Shown: piece after piece, positions 46,248 through 55,551 of the stretch | How positions within the stretch are numbered: the stretch's first letter is position 1 | Layout of the letters: every line of letters starts with the position of its first letter | Origin: Fusobacterium gastrosuis | GTDB lineage: Bacteria > Fusobacteriota > Fusobacteriia > Fusobacteriales > Fusobacteriaceae | Length of the DNA: 64,000 bases | Direction of reading: 5' to 3' | Assembly (NCBI RefSeq): GCF_900095285.1 | Contig: NZ_LT607734.1 | Location: forward strand, 682,001-746,000 | Translations under genes and position numbers: made by a program | The notes under the pieces: model-generated | Seen by the model: the letters and a program-made list of their open reading frames with translations, nothing else | Told to the model about the DNA's origin: nothing | Databases searched by the model: none

Positions 46248-47033
46248 ATGAAAAGAGTATTTGACCAACATTTACATTCAAGTTTTTCATTTGATTCAAA
46301 TGAGAAATTAGAGAATTATTTAAAAGTAATGAAGGATAATGACTTGATTACAACAGAACATATGGATTTTTCAAATCCAAGTACAAATTTCAAAGATGAA
46401 TTGTTAGATTATAAAAAGTATTCAGAAAAAATAGATGAGCTAAATAAAATTTATGGAAGTAGATTTTATAAAGGTATAGAAATAGGTTATTTAAAGGCTA
46501 AAGAAGCAGATATTTTAGAGTATTTAAAAGATAAAGAATTCGATTTAAAATTACTGTCTATTCATCAGAATGGGAATTTTGACTATATGCATATGGGAAA
46601 CGGTAAAATTGATTTAGAAAAGCATATTCAAGAATATTATAGCTTAATGATAGAAGCATTAGAAAGTTCAGTTGAGGCAAATGTATTAGCTCATTTTGAA
46701 TATGGAGTTAGAAATATTTTAATATCTGTGAAAGACTTAGATAACTATGCCTCAAAATATCTTGATAAAGTAGTAGAGTTGCTTATAAAAAAGGAAATGG
46801 CATTAGAGTTGAATACTAAAAGTATGTATTTGTATGGAAAAGGATCTTTATATAAGTACATGGTTGAAAAAGCTGTGAAAAAAGGATTGAAATTATTTAG
46901 CTTGGGATCAGATGCTCATGATATTTCAAAATATGCATATGAGTTCGATGAGGCTTCAAAAGTTTTATTAGAGAATGGAATAAGAGAAATAGTATTTTTT
47001 AAAGGGAGTAAATTAGAGTTTGAAAAAATATAA
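46248..47033 (+). CDS. PHP-domain phosphatase, histidinol-phosphatase (HisK/HisJ)-like
   Basis: A 261-residue PHP-fold metal hydrolase. Metal-binding motifs occur in order: FDQHLHSSFS at the N-terminus, TTEHMDF, SIHQNG, LAHFEYG and GSDAHD near the C-terminus. Most relatives are named histidinol-phosphatase. No histidine genes are nearby, and its place at the end of the pyr operon suggests it may act on another phosphate ester. The start lies 12 bases after pyrE and a strong terminator follows. Confidence 0.75.
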   Translation: MKRVFDQHLHSSFSFDSNEKLENYLKVMKDNDLITTEHMDFSNPSTNFKDELLDYKKYSEKIDELNKIYGSRFYKGIEIGYLKAKEADILEYLKDKEFDLKLLSIHQNGNFDYMHMGNGKIDLEKHIQEYYSLMIEALESSVEANVLAHFEYGVRNILISVKDLDNYASKYLDKVVELLIKKEMALELNTKSMYLYGKGSLYKYMVEKAVKKGLKLFSLGSDAHDISKYAYEFDEASKVLLENGIREIVFFKGSKLEFEKI

Positions 47034-47062
47034 AAAAGACAAGCTATATGCTTGTCTTTTTC
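47034..47062. terminator. bidirectional terminator at the end of the pyr operon
   Basis: AAAAGACAAGC/GCTTGTCTTTT (47034-47044 and 47050-47060) is an 11-bp stem with T and A tracts on both sides, shared with the convergent Nudix gene. Confidence 0.9.
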
Positions 47063-47574
47063 TATGACAAATTCTTATAAATATTCAAGGCAAAAATTGT
47101 TTTCATATCATTAGAAACTTTTGAAACTTCATCTAAATTAAACCATTGAGGAAATAAATCTTCCCCATCATCAAGCTTTAACTCTTTAGGAATGATATCA
47201 TCAGATTTTAATTTTATTATATAAATAAAAATTTTCTCAGTTGTATATCCAGGTGAAACATAGAAACCATCTTTTGAAGCATATATAATTTCAAAATCTT
47301 TTTTTTCGTAGCCAGTTTCTTCACGCACTTCTCTAAATAAAGTGTCAATAGGTTCCTCACCTGCGTCAATAAGACCAGCTGGGATCTCAAAAATGTTCTT
47401 TTTTGCACCAGGTCTATATTGATTAACAAGCAGAGTTTTTGTAGCATTGTAATTTAAAATTAAAGTGGCAATGGCATTAGATTTTTCTAAATATTCAAAG
47501 TTAAAATTAGCCTTAGGATTTTTTTCAAGAGCTACTTTTAAAAATTTTAATTCAGGTATATTAAGTATTTTCAT
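47062..47574 (-). CDS. Nudix hydrolase, ADP-ribose pyrophosphatase-like
   Basis: A 170-residue protein with a complete Nudix box, GLIDAGEEPIDTLFREVREETGY (G-x5-E-x7-REVxEExGY), at about residues 67-89. The preceding QYRPGAKKNIFEIPAGLID is typical of ADP-ribose pyrophosphatases. It would hydrolyse nucleoside diphosphate-linked substrates in the cytoplasm. The start overlaps the end of the DUF1576 gene by four bases (ATGA), so the two are coupled. Confidence 0.88.
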   Translation of the reverse strand: MKILNIPELKFLKVALEKNPKANFNFEYLEKSNAIATLILNYNATKTLLVNQYRPGAKKNIFEIPAGLIDAGEEPIDTLFREVREETGYEKKDFEIIYASKDGFYVSPGYTTEKIFIYIIKLKSDDIIPKELKLDDGEDLFPQWFNLDEVSKVSNDMKTIFALNIYKNLS

Positions 47575-48926
47575 TGGATATCCTCCATATTTTTTTCTTT
47601 TTCACGTTCATTGATAGCTTTTTGAATATCTTTTAAAAAGGTCATATGTTGTTTTTGGACATTTATTTTTCTTGTGTTATTATTATCACTAATCATATTA
47701 AAAATTGGTAGTAAAAAGCCAGCCACAATACCAGCTGCAAATCCATTATTATACAGATTAAGCCCACCATGAACCAGACCAATATTTTGAACAACCGCAA
47801 GGTGAAGCCCACCAGCCACAATACCAGCCACAGGGCCAAATATACCAGCAATTGGGGCTAAGGCAGTACTAAAAAGTCCGGATATTGCAAGTGTAAATGA
47901 ATCTATATCGGTTCCAAATTTAGCTAGAAGAACTCCCAATAAGATTGGAAGAGTGTTTAAAACATTTTTTCCATTTGCTGAAAATCCAACTAGAGTGAAT
48001 AAACCAGCTAAAACAGGACCATTGAATGTTTGCTCAGTAATAGAAACAAAAAGTACACCTATGAAACCTGAAATTCCCATATTTATAAAAGAAAGACCAT
48101 ACCCATATTTACAGGTAAAATCTGATTTATAGCCATTATCTTGAAGAAGCTGAAAATAACCGTTAAAAGAATTATCATTGATGTAATAACCCACTATAAC
48201 AAGTGCCAAAAAGGCAGAGGAACAGATAAATTTTAATGCCATATCGTATTCAGTAGAAATTAAATTTTGACGAGCAATTTCAAAGTTATACATTTTTAAA
48301 ATAGCAACCATAACAGCACCAAGAATTCCGGCTGTAAAACCAAGGTTGTATAAATCAAAACCTTCATGAAATTCATAACAGCTCTTGGATAAAGGCACAA
48401 CAATAAAACCAATAATGACACCTATTAGTATAGCATTTATAAAGGATGCTTCATTATAGATACTATTCTTACTAAATGCCACAGCACTAACAAAAGGTGC
48501 TAAAGCACTTGAAAATGATATAGTTGTTAAACATTCAGAAAAAGGAGTGGTAGAATAAATACTATAAAGAATACCTCCTAAATAGAATGGCAAGATATTT
48601 AAAATATTTTTACCAAAAAAGGAAAAACCGAAAACTGTAAAAAATGACGCAATAACAATTCCATTTATTTTTACTTTAAACAATCTCACAAGAAAGTAGT
48701 TAAAAAATAAAATTAAAAAGGCATTTATAAATGCAGCTCCAATCCCACCAACCAGTATGAAATCAGTAACAAGAATGGCAGGAGAAGTTATTATTTTAAA
48801 AAGACCAAGCAATACATTCTCTCTTTCATGTATAAATATATAAATTGAGAAAAAAACTAAAATTATAGAGGCTAAAGAGAAAGTTAAAATTTCTATGTTT
48901 TTCATTCTTTTAGCAAATTTATCCAT
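47571..48926 (-). CDS. DUF1576 family membrane protein
   Basis: The 451-residue polytopic protein has about 12 hydrophobic segments and a two-fold internal repeat: FFGKNILNILPFYLGGILY near residue 105 resembles SANGKNVLNTLPILLGVLL near residue 320, and GFDLYNLGFTAGILGAVM resembles GGLNLYNNGFAAGIVAGFL. This layout is typical of a transporter, but DUF1576 has no assigned substrate. The C-terminus is a charged cytoplasmic tail. It is co-translated with the Nudix hydrolase. Confidence 0.8.
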   Translation of the reverse strand: MDKFAKRMKNIEILTFSLASIILVFFSIYIFIHERENVLLGLFKIITSPAILVTDFILVGGIGAAFINAFLILFFNYFLVRLFKVKINGIVIASFFTVFGFSFFGKNILNILPFYLGGILYSIYSTTPFSECLTTISFSSALAPFVSAVAFSKNSIYNEASFINAILIGVIIGFIVVPLSKSCYEFHEGFDLYNLGFTAGILGAVMVAILKMYNFEIARQNLISTEYDMALKFICSSAFLALVIVGYYINDNSFNGYFQLLQDNGYKSDFTCKYGYGLSFINMGISGFIGVLFVSITEQTFNGPVLAGLFTLVGFSANGKNVLNTLPILLGVLLAKFGTDIDSFTLAISGLFSTALAPIAGIFGPVAGIVAGGLHLAVVQNIGLVHGGLNLYNNGFAAGIVAGFLLPIFNMISDNNNTRKINVQKQHMTFLKDIQKAINEREKEKNMEDIQ

Positions 48927-49101
48927 ATTTCACCTCTTAAAAATATTTTAGATAGATTATACATTATTATCAAAACTAAGGCAACAAAAATATATACCTA
49001 ATAAATGTTTGATATCATTTATATATTTAAAACTAAAATATAGAAATTGGATAGAAAAACAAACAGAAATTTAGTAGAATAAATAAAAAGGAGTTGTTAA
49101 T

Positions 49102-49407
49102 ATGAGTTATTATGTATATATGCTAAGGTGTGACAATAATAGTATTTATACTGGAATTGCGAAAGATTTTCAGAAGAGATATGAGAAACATATAAATGGG
49201 GAAGGGGCTAAGTATACTAAGATTTATAGACCTATAAAAATAGAAAGAGTTTTTTTAAGTGATGATAGATCAAGTGCTAGTAAAGTTGAAAAATTTATAC
49301 AAAAAAAAAATAAAATAGAAAAAGAATTATATATCAAAGAGCCAAGTCTTCTAATAGAAAATATTTTAAAATCAATAGGAATTAAAATAACAGAAAAAAA
49401 AATTTAA
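49102..49407 (+). CDS. GIY-YIG domain protein (UPF0213/YhbQ-like)
   Basis: The 101-residue protein is a single GIY-YIG nuclease domain. The YVYMLRC and SIYTGIAKDFQKRYEKH segments hold the GIY and YIG-equivalent (YTG) motifs with the catalytic Tyr and Arg, and KVEKFIQKKNK carries the conserved Glu. Stand-alone proteins of this type are linked with DNA processing, with little known. The ATG follows AAAAGGAG. It is located just before the tRNA array promoter. Confidence 0.88.
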   Translation: MSYYVYMLRCDNNSIYTGIAKDFQKRYEKHINGEGAKYTKIYRPIKIERVFLSDDRSSASKVEKFIQKKNKIEKELYIKEPSLLIENILKSIGIKITEKKI

Positions 49408-49424
49408 AAAAATGAAAAAAAAGT

Positions 49425-49453
49425 TTGACAATATTCTTAAGCTATGGTATTAT
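49425..49453 (+). promoter_or_regulatory. strong promoter of the tRNA array
   Basis: A perfect TTGACA (49425-49430) and TATTAT (49448-49453) with 17-base spacing lie 32 bases upstream of the first tRNA. No further promoter was seen between the tRNA genes. Confidence 0.85.
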
Positions 49454-49485
49454 AACAAATGTCCCAAGGGACACAGAATATAAAT

Positions 49486-49573
49486 GCCTGGATGGCGGAA
49501 TAGGTAGACGCACAGGACTTAAAATCCTGTGGTACTTAGTACCGTGCCGGTTCGATTCCGGCTCTAGGCACCA
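49486..49573 (+). tRNA. tRNA-Leu (TAA)
   Basis: An 88-nt cloverleaf with a long variable arm, anticodon loop CTTAAAA and encoded CCA. Confidence 0.95.
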
Positions 49574-49580
49574 TTTATAT

Positions 49581-49657
<77 letters not shown>

Positions 49658-49680
49658 AAAAAATAATAGTAGTGAATTAT

Positions 49681-49756
<76 letters not shown>

Positions 49757-49766
49757 TTTATTTTAT

Positions 49767-49842
49767 GCGTCATTAGCTCAGTAGGTAGAGCACACGACTT
49801 TTAATCGTGTTGTCACAAGTTCAAATCTTGTATGACGCACCA
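49767..49842 (+). tRNA. tRNA-Lys (TTT)
   Basis: Cloverleaf with acceptor GCGTCAT/ATGACGC, anticodon loop CTTTTAA and encoded CCA. Confidence 0.95.
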
Positions 49843-49849
49843 TCTATAT

Positions 49850-49926
<77 letters not shown>

Positions 49927-49931
49927 CTTGT

Positions 49932-50009
49932 GGATCCATAGCTCAGTTTGGTCAGAGCACTCGGCTCATAACCGAGTGGTCGCTGGTTCGAGTCCAGCTG
50001 GATCCACCA
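49932..50009 (+). tRNA. tRNA with CAT anticodon (elongator Met or Ile2)
   Basis: Cloverleaf with acceptor GGATCCA/TGGATCC, anticodon loop CTCATAA and encoded CCA. The acceptor is fully paired, so it is not an initiator. The T-arm and GGATCCA start resemble Ile2 tRNAs whose C34 is modified by TilS, but Met cannot be excluded. Confidence 0.85.
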
Positions 50010-50025
50010 TTTTTTTTATAAGCCT

Positions 50026-50100
50026 GCCCCGTTCGTTCAGTGGTTAGGACATCAGATTTTCACTCTGGAAACAGGGGTTCGATTCCCCTACGGGGTACCA
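50026..50100 (+). tRNA. tRNA-Glu (TTC)
   Basis: A 75-nt cloverleaf with acceptor GCCCCGT/ACGGGGT (terminal G-T), anticodon loop TTTTCAC and encoded CCA. Confidence 0.93.
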
Positions 50101-50105
50101 CTTTT

Positions 50106-50189
50106 GGAAGGCTATCCTAATTGGTAAGGAACCGGTCTTGAAAACCGGCGTCGTAAGACTTTAGAGTTCGAGTCTCTAGCCTTCCGCCA
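50106..50189 (+). tRNA. tRNA-Ser (TGA)
   Basis: An 84-nt class II tRNA with acceptor GGAAGGC, anticodon loop CTTGAAA, a rather short variable arm (GTCGTAAGAC) and encoded CCA. Confidence 0.9.
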
Positions 50190-50201
50190 TTTTTAAGAAA
50201 A

Positions 50202-50277
50202 GCCCAGATAGCTCAGTCGGTAGAGCAGGGGACTGAAAATCCCCGTGTCGGTGGTTCGATTCCGCCTCTGGGCACCA
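50202..50277 (+). tRNA. tRNA-Phe (GAA)
   Basis: Cloverleaf with acceptor GCCCAGA/TCTGGGC, anticodon loop CTGAAAA and encoded CCA. Confidence 0.95.
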
Positions 50278-50292
50278 CTTTTAAAACTTTAT

Positions 50293-50368
50293 GGTCGCAT
50301 AGCTCAGTTGGGAGAGCACCTGCCTTACAAGCAGGGGGTCACAGGTTCAAGTCCTGTTGTGACCACCA
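50293..50368 (+). tRNA. tRNA-Val (TAC)
   Basis: Cloverleaf with acceptor GGTCGCA/TGTGACC, anticodon loop CTTACAA and encoded CCA. Confidence 0.95.
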
Positions 50369-50383
50369 TTTTAATTAAATACT

Positions 50384-50460
50384 GGGGGTGTAGCTCAGTT
50401 GGTTAGAGCGCCTGCCTGTCACGCAGGAGGTCGCGAGTTCGAGCCTCGTCACTCCCGCCA
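50384..50460 (+). tRNA. tRNA-Asp (GTC)
   Basis: Cloverleaf with acceptor GGGGGTG/CACTCCC, anticodon loop CTGTCAC and encoded CCA. It is the last tRNA of the array. Confidence 0.95.
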
Positions 50461-50476
50461 TTTAAAAAAGATTTAT

Positions 50477-50499
50477 CCAGCAATATAGCTGGTTTTTTT
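50477..50499 (+). terminator. intrinsic terminator of the tRNA array
   Basis: CCAGC/GCTGG (50477-50481 and 50488-50492) is followed by seven T. Confidence 0.8.
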
Positions 50500-50586
50500 A
50501 TTATATGGAAAATTTTTTTCAAATATATAAGTTATGGCTGTAAAAGTTTTGTGAGTTTTAGAAAAAGGAAGTATTTATATTCATAT

Positions 50587-50619
50587 AAAAAGCAACTCAG
50601 AAAAATGCTTCAGAGTTGC
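50587..50619 (-). terminator. terminator of the recA-recX-tsaD-lipoprotein unit
   Basis: On the minus strand GCAACTC/GAGTTGC encloses a 14-base loop and is followed by TTTTT, just downstream of the lipoprotein stop. Confidence 0.7.
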
Positions 50620-50625
50620 TTACGA

Positions 50626-51759
50626 TTAATCTATTTTATTGTTATCAATCCCATTTAACAAAGATGTATAAACGCCATTTTTTATTTTTCCAACTAAAAC
50701 TTCATTGAAATACACATCTGCGTCTAAAATATTATCGATATTATTGATATCTAAAGGTTCACTTGCCGTTGGATTGATACTTATCCAAGAATAGTTTATA
50801 GTATTTTTTTCTTTAAAAAGATTTTTACCTAAAATTTTAGTATTTTTTAACTCTACAAAATTTTCATCAGCAGTGTATATATCAATTTCACCTTGCCAAA
50901 TATCATTTTCTAATTGATATGTCCCATTAGCAAATATTTTAAAATCACCATTTTCAGAAGAATCAATTTCAAAATTTCCAGTAGGGATACCCAAATGGTA
51001 TTCGATAATATAAGAGTTATCATTATCATCTAGGACTTTAAACATACCAGATCCTAATACAGAACCAATTTTTATTTTATTTACAGATTTATTTGTACTA
51101 TCATAAGAAATACTAGCATCTTTTTCATCAATTAAAATTTTATCATCTTCTTCTGCATAGATTAATAAGTCTTCCATATTTGTCATTTCTCCTTTAATCA
51201 TAGGGACTTCATATGCTTGCCCTTCATCATCATAGAAGAAATACCTATTATCTTTGATAGAAGATATTTTTTTATCTGCATTTAAGATATCGACTTGTGA
51301 AAAAATATTTACAGGGTTTTCTAAATACCATTTTAGAGTTGGCTTAGCATTTTTTAAATCAATAAAATTTTCTGGTTTAGAAATTATATTCAGATATTGA
51401 GTTCCAATGATAGCAACATTGTTACCATTATAATCAAATATTTTTACAGAGCCAGTAGCAATATCATTGACATAGTCAAAAAGTACATCAACTTCCATCA
51501 TTTTTTGAGTTTCATTAAAATAAATAGTTTTTCCTGTTGGCTTACCATCAACATAGTACATATCATAATTAAGACCTAGGATTAAATCTTTCCCTTTTAA
51601 AATACCAGTTGCAGGTTTATCTTGGTCATAAAGAAGATAAAGTCCATTTTTATTTTCAATTGTTAAAGGTCCTTCAAGAAAAGTTTCTTTCTTTTCTTTC
51701 TTACACGACAGAACAAATAATGTAAAAATTAAAAGTGTAAATATCTTTAGCTTTTTCAT
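50626..51759 (-). CDS. lipoprotein of unknown function
   Basis: The 377-residue protein has a signal peptide with a lipobox (LFVLSCKK, Cys19), so it is predicted to be lipidated and exported. The mature part is acidic and beta-rich, with several short stretches of the type GKPTGKTIYFNE and GVYTSLLNG that loosely recall MORN/YwqK-type repeats. No enzymatic motif is recognised. It begins nine bases after tsaD on the same strand and ends at a terminator, so it is the last gene of the recA unit. Confidence 0.75.
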   Translation of the reverse strand: MKKLKIFTLLIFTLFVLSCKKEKKETFLEGPLTIENKNGLYLLYDQDKPATGILKGKDLILGLNYDMYYVDGKPTGKTIYFNETQKMMEVDVLFDYVNDIATGSVKIFDYNGNNVAIIGTQYLNIISKPENFIDLKNAKPTLKWYLENPVNIFSQVDILNADKKISSIKDNRYFFYDDEGQAYEVPMIKGEMTNMEDLLIYAEEDDKILIDEKDASISYDSTNKSVNKIKIGSVLGSGMFKVLDDNDNSYIIEYHLGIPTGNFEIDSSENGDFKIFANGTYQLENDIWQGEIDIYTADENFVELKNTKILGKNLFKEKNTINYSWISINPTASEPLDINNIDNILDADVYFNEVLVGKIKNGVYTSLLNGIDNNKID

Positions 51760-51768
51760 TTTTATTTC

Positions 51769-52791
51769 CTACCTATTTTCATTGCTAACATTTAAGGTAG
51801 CAATTCCATTTAATTCTAAATTTGCAAAACAGTCTTCAATTTTACTTGTATTCTTTAACTTATAATAAGCAGCTTCAGCAATCATAGCAGCATTATCTGT
51901 ACAAAGTTTCATACTTGGATAAATGACTTTAATATCTTTTTTTTCAGCCATTTCTTTAAGTTGCTTTCTAAGTAAGGAGTTTGCAGCAACTCCACCAGCC
52001 AACATAATAGTTTTAACATTTTTTTCTACTGCAGCTGAAATTGTTTTATCACAAAGGATATCCACAACTGTTCCTAAAAAAGATGCTGCCAAATCTTCTT
52101 TTTTATACTCTTCATTTTTCATTTTCATTTTATTATCAAAGTTTATTATAGCAGTTTTTATTCCAGAGAAGCTGAAATCATACTTGGCTACTTTTGGTTT
52201 AGTAATCTTTAAAAAATTTCTATTTCCTTGATAATACATTTTATCAATTACAGGCCCGCCAGGATAACCCAATCCTAAAACTCTTGCAACTTTATCGCAG
52301 CTTTCACCAACTGCGTCATCTAAAGTTTCTCCTATATTTATAAAATTATGATTTTCATCTATATAAATTATATTAGTATGTCCGCCAGAAACAACAAGTG
52401 AAATACAAGGTAATTTTACCTCATGTTCTAAAAAGTTTGCATAGATATGTCCTTTTATATGATGAACGGGGATAATTGGAATATTTTTGGCATAAGAAAG
52501 CCCTTTTGCAAAAGATATACCAACTAATAAAGCTCCAATAAGACCAGGAGCATAAGTAACAGCTATATAATCAACATCATCTAAAGTGAGTTGAGCTTCA
52601 GCTAAACTTTCCTCAAGAACAGTGGCGATATTTTTTATATGTTGTCTTGAAGCAATTTCAGGAACAACTCCTCCATACTCCTTATGAATTTCAATTTGAG
52701 AAGAAATATTATTAGATAATATTTCTTTTCCATCCTTAACAACAGCTATAGAAGTTTCATCACATGAACTTTCTATACCGAGTATAATCAT
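51769..52791 (-). CDS. tsaD: tRNA N6-adenosine threonylcarbamoyltransferase
   Basis: A 340-residue ASKHA-fold enzyme that installs t6A37 on ANN-decoding tRNAs with TsaB, TsaE and TsaC. The start MIILGIESSCDETSIAVV is the family signature, HHIKGHIYAN has the two metal-binding His, and LVVSGGHTNI and MLAGGVAANSLLR are ATP-site segments. It is located two bases after recX. It is an essential gene in most bacteria. Confidence 0.96.
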   Translation of the reverse strand: MIILGIESSCDETSIAVVKDGKEILSNNISSQIEIHKEYGGVVPEIASRQHIKNIATVLEESLAEAQLTLDDVDYIAVTYAPGLIGALLVGISFAKGLSYAKNIPIIPVHHIKGHIYANFLEHEVKLPCISLVVSGGHTNIIYIDENHNFINIGETLDDAVGESCDKVARVLGLGYPGGPVIDKMYYQGNRNFLKITKPKVAKYDFSFSGIKTAIINFDNKMKMKNEEYKKEDLAASFLGTVVDILCDKTISAAVEKNVKTIMLAGGVAANSLLRKQLKEMAEKKDIKVIYPSMKLCTDNAAMIAEAAYYKLKNTSKIEDCFANLELNGIATLNVSNENR

Positions 52792-52793
52792 TT

Positions 52794-53348
52794 CTATTCC
52801 TCCTTATCTAAAGAAGATATTGCTTTCTTAATATCTCCATAAGTAAATCCTCTTCGCATTAAGCTTGCAACTTTTTTGTTATATTCTTTATTTCCTAACT
52901 TTAGCCACAAGTTTTTGATATTTTCTATTTCGTTTTCTTCGTTGTTATAAAGAATATCATGAATGGATTCCCTGTCTAATCCCATTTGCTGAAAAAAATA
53001 ACTAAGTTTATTTTTTCCATAATTAGAATGTAATTTAGCATAAGATTGAGCTTTTTCAAAATCATTTAAATAACCTTTATCAGAAAAATATTCTATGACA
53101 TCTTCTATGATATCTGGAAAATTAAGCTTTTCTTTCAACTTATTTGAAAGTTCTTTTTTAAAGTAATCTCTTTTTAGAAGCATATTATAAGCAGAGAGTT
53201 TTAATCTATAATAAACTAAGGAATAGAACTCCTGCTCACTTAAGTTATCTTTATTATTTAAAGAGAATTTAGAATACATTTCTTTAGTTAGAAAAATAAC
53301 TTGACCATCTTCTAAGAATAATTTATTCCCCTTGATCGAAATCTTCAT
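52794..53348 (-). CDS. recX: RecX regulatory protein
   Basis: A 184-residue all-helical RecX protein that modulates RecA filaments. The three-helix repeats are seen in [43 protein letters not shown] and [17 protein letters not shown] (in part). The start is inside the end of recA: TTG at 53351 and ATG at 53348 are adjacent, and ATG was chosen. GAGG lies 12 bases before the ATG and 9 before the TTG, so the TTG is a real alternative. The recA-recX overlap is 26 bases. Confidence 0.85.
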   Translation of the reverse strand: MKISIKGNKLFLEDGQVIFLTKEMYSKFSLNNKDNLSEQEFYSLVYYRLKLSAYNMLLKRDYFKKELSNKLKEKLNFPDIIEDVIEYFSDKGYLNDFEKAQSYAKLHSNYGKNKLSYFFQQMGLDRESIHDILYNNEENEIENIKNLWLKLGNKEYNKKVASLMRRGFTYGDIKKAISSLDKEE

Positions 53349-54453
53349 CAATTACAACATCCTCATCTATTTCTAAATTTTCTGATCCAGCACTGGTTTT
53401 TCTTTTTTTAGAACTAGAATTTCCAGAGTTTTTAATAGCTTCTTTTAACTCTTCTTCAATTGTAGCTAACAATTCTGGATTTGTTTCAAGTTCTTTTCTT
53501 ACATTTTCTTTTCCTTGACCTAAGCTTTTATCTTTATAGCTAAACCAAGATCCAGCTTTCACAATAATATCTTTATCTATTGCAGCAGATATAATTTCTC
53601 CTACTCTTGAGATTCCCTTTCCATACATAATTTCAAAATTAGCTTCTTTGAAAGGTGGAGCGACCTTGTTTTTTGTAACTTTTACATTTGTATCGTTACC
53701 TATAACATCATCTCCTTGTTTAATTCCACCGACTCTTTTTACTTCCATTCTAACAGAAGCATAGAATTTTAAAGCCTTACCTCCAGTAGTAGTAATTGGA
53801 GAACCATATGTTATACCAATTTTTTCTCTAACTTGATTTATAAAAATCATAGTAGTTTTAAATTTATTAAGATTTGCTGTCAATTTTCTTAAACCTTTAG
53901 ACATAAGTCTTGCTTGTAACCCCATTTGTTGATCTGACATTTCACCATCAATTTCAGCTTTAGGAACAAGAGCTGCAACAGAGTCTACAACTATGACATC
54001 AATTGCTCCAGATCTAACTAAAGTATCAGCTATTTCAAGAGCTTGTTCTCCATAGTCAGGTTGAGAAATTAAAAGCTCGTCCACATCTACCCCTAAGGCC
54101 TTAGCATAAACCGGATCAAGAGCATGTTCAGCGTCGATAAAAGCAACTATTCCACCTTGTTTTTGAGCTTCTGCAATGATATGTAAAGCTAGAGTAGTCT
54201 TTCCTGAACTTTCAGCTCCATAGATTTCAATAATTCTTCCTTTTGGAACTCCACCAACACCTAAAGCTATATCAAGATTAATACTTCCAGTGGGGATAGC
54301 TTCGACATTCATACTTGCTTTTTCACCAAGCTTCATGATAAGCCCATCTCCAAATCCTTTTGTAATACTAGCCATTGCATCTTGAATTGCTTTTTCTTTT
54401 GCCTCTTTTTCAGTTTTTTTCGTTTCTACTGTAACTTTTTTAGCTTTAGCCAT
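53323..54453 (-). CDS. recA: recombinase RecA
   Basis: The 376-residue ATPase performs homologous strand exchange and triggers SOS cleavage. The Walker A motif is [10 protein letters not shown], Walker B is [10 protein letters not shown], and the L2/allosteric region has [10 protein letters not shown]. The C-terminus ends in an acidic, Ser/Lys-rich tail. The ATG follows AAGGAGG. No LexA-type box was recognised in the promoter region. It overlaps recX. Confidence 0.97.
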   Translation of the reverse strand: MAKAKKVTVETKKTEKEAKEKAIQDAMASITKGFGDGLIMKLGEKASMNVEAIPTGSINLDIALGVGGVPKGRIIEIYGAESSGKTTLALHIIAEAQKQGGIVAFIDAEHALDPVYAKALGVDVDELLISQPDYGEQALEIADTLVRSGAIDVIVVDSVAALVPKAEIDGEMSDQQMGLQARLMSKGLRKLTANLNKFKTTMIFINQVREKIGITYGSPITTTGGKALKFYASVRMEVKRVGGIKQGDDVIGNDTNVKVTKNKVAPPFKEANFEIMYGKGISRVGEIISAAIDKDIIVKAGSWFSYKDKSLGQGKENVRKELETNPELLATIEEELKEAIKNSGNSSSKKRKTSAGSENLEIDEDVVIDEDFDQGE

Positions 54454-54498
54454 ATTTGTTCCTCCTTTTTAGAATTTATAGCTGAAAAATAAATTATT

Positions 54499-54527
54499 TT
54501 TATAAAAAATGCTTATAAACTCCACAA
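54499..54527 (-). promoter_or_regulatory. promoter of recA
   Basis: On the minus strand TTGTGG (54527-54522) and TATAAA (54504-54499) are separated by 17 bases, about 45 bases upstream of the start codon. Confidence 0.5.
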
Positions 54528-54546
54528 TAATTCTTTTTAATTAAAT

Positions 54547-55551
54547 TTATTTATTATCTTCAAATGTCTTATATATTATATCATAAACATAGTTATAACT
54601 TAAATTTTTCATGCAGTCAAAATGTTTTTTTGGACAAATTTTATCTCCATGTAAACTACAAGGAGAACATTTAGAATTTTTATAAATTAAAGTTGAATTT
54701 TTATCTAATTCAAACATTCCTGGACTTGTAGGACCAAAAATAACAAAAGTTCTACATGAAACACCTCTAGCTATGTGAAAAGGTCCGGAATCATTTGTTA
54801 ATAAAAATTTAGCTTGAGATAGTAAAGCACCGCTTTCTTTTAAATTTAGTTGTCCCGCAAGGTTTATACAGGAGTTTTGACTTATACTATTTATATTTTC
54901 ACATTTTTGAAAATCTTCTTTACCACCGAGTAAAAGAATTTTATTTCCATATTTTTTATATAAAAGATTTGCTAGATTTCCAAAATTTTCTTCTGTCCAC
55001 TTTTTAGTTTCTTTAGAAGCTCCAGGAGCAAAAGCAATATAGTCTTTAAAATGTTCATATTTTTTTTCTAAAATTTTATCAAATGAAAAAATTATATCTT
55101 CACCTTTGTACTCAAGGTTAAAAGATTTGAAGGCTGAAAAATAATTTTTTATAATTGTATTGTCCACTGTATATTTTATTAGCTTTAAATTTACAAGTAT
55201 AGACTTCCAAAAAACTCTTTTTTTATAAGTAAAAGTTTTTACTTCATATAAGTGTTTAAGAACAAGTGAAATAATTTTTGATCTAAATTTTGAATGAAGA
55301 TCAAAGACATAGTCATATTTATTTTTAGATAATTTTTTAGAAAAAACTATTAAGTTTTTAAGTCCATCATATTTTTTATCATACAAAATTAAATTATCTA
55401 TGTAGGGACATAGACTGATAGCATCTTTAAATTTATCTAAAACTAAAAAATCAATTATAGCATGGGGATATTTTTCCTTAAAAGCTTTTAGAACAGCAGT
55501 TGTTAGTATTATATCTCCGATAGAACTTAAACGAATTACAAGTATTTTCAC
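54547..55551 (-). CDS. glycosyltransferase family 9 protein (heptosyltransferase-like)
   Basis: The 334-residue GT-B fold protein of the WaaC/WaaF type has N-terminal KILVIRLSSIGDIILTTAVL and a C-terminal FLLTNDSGPFHIARG segment that binds the nucleotide sugar. A Cys-rich CSPCSLHGDKICPKKHFDC end resembles that of the GT9 at 56187. It would add heptose or a similar sugar to the LPS core at the inner face of the membrane. It is the last gene of the LPS cluster, one base after the RfaY-like kinase. Confidence 0.85.
   Translation of the reverse strand: MKILVIRLSSIGDIILTTAVLKAFKEKYPHAIIDFLVLDKFKDAISLCPYIDNLILYDKKYDGLKNLIVFSKKLSKNKYDYVFDLHSKFRSKIISLVLKHLYEVKTFTYKKRVFWKSILVNLKLIKYTVDNTIIKNYFSAFKSFNLEYKGEDIIFSFDKILEKKYEHFKDYIAFAPGASKETKKWTEENFGNLANLLYKKYGNKILLLGGKEDFQKCENINSISQNSCINLAGQLNLKESGALLSQAKFLLTNDSGPFHIARGVSCRTFVIFGPTSPGMFELDKNSTLIYKNSKCSPCSLHGDKICPKKHFDCMKNLSYNYVYDIIYKTFEDNK

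Noticed and set aside
49932..50009. Second initiator tRNA
   Set aside because: The acceptor end is fully paired (G1-C72) and the anticodon stem lacks the three G-C pairs, so it is an elongator-type or Ile2 tRNA.
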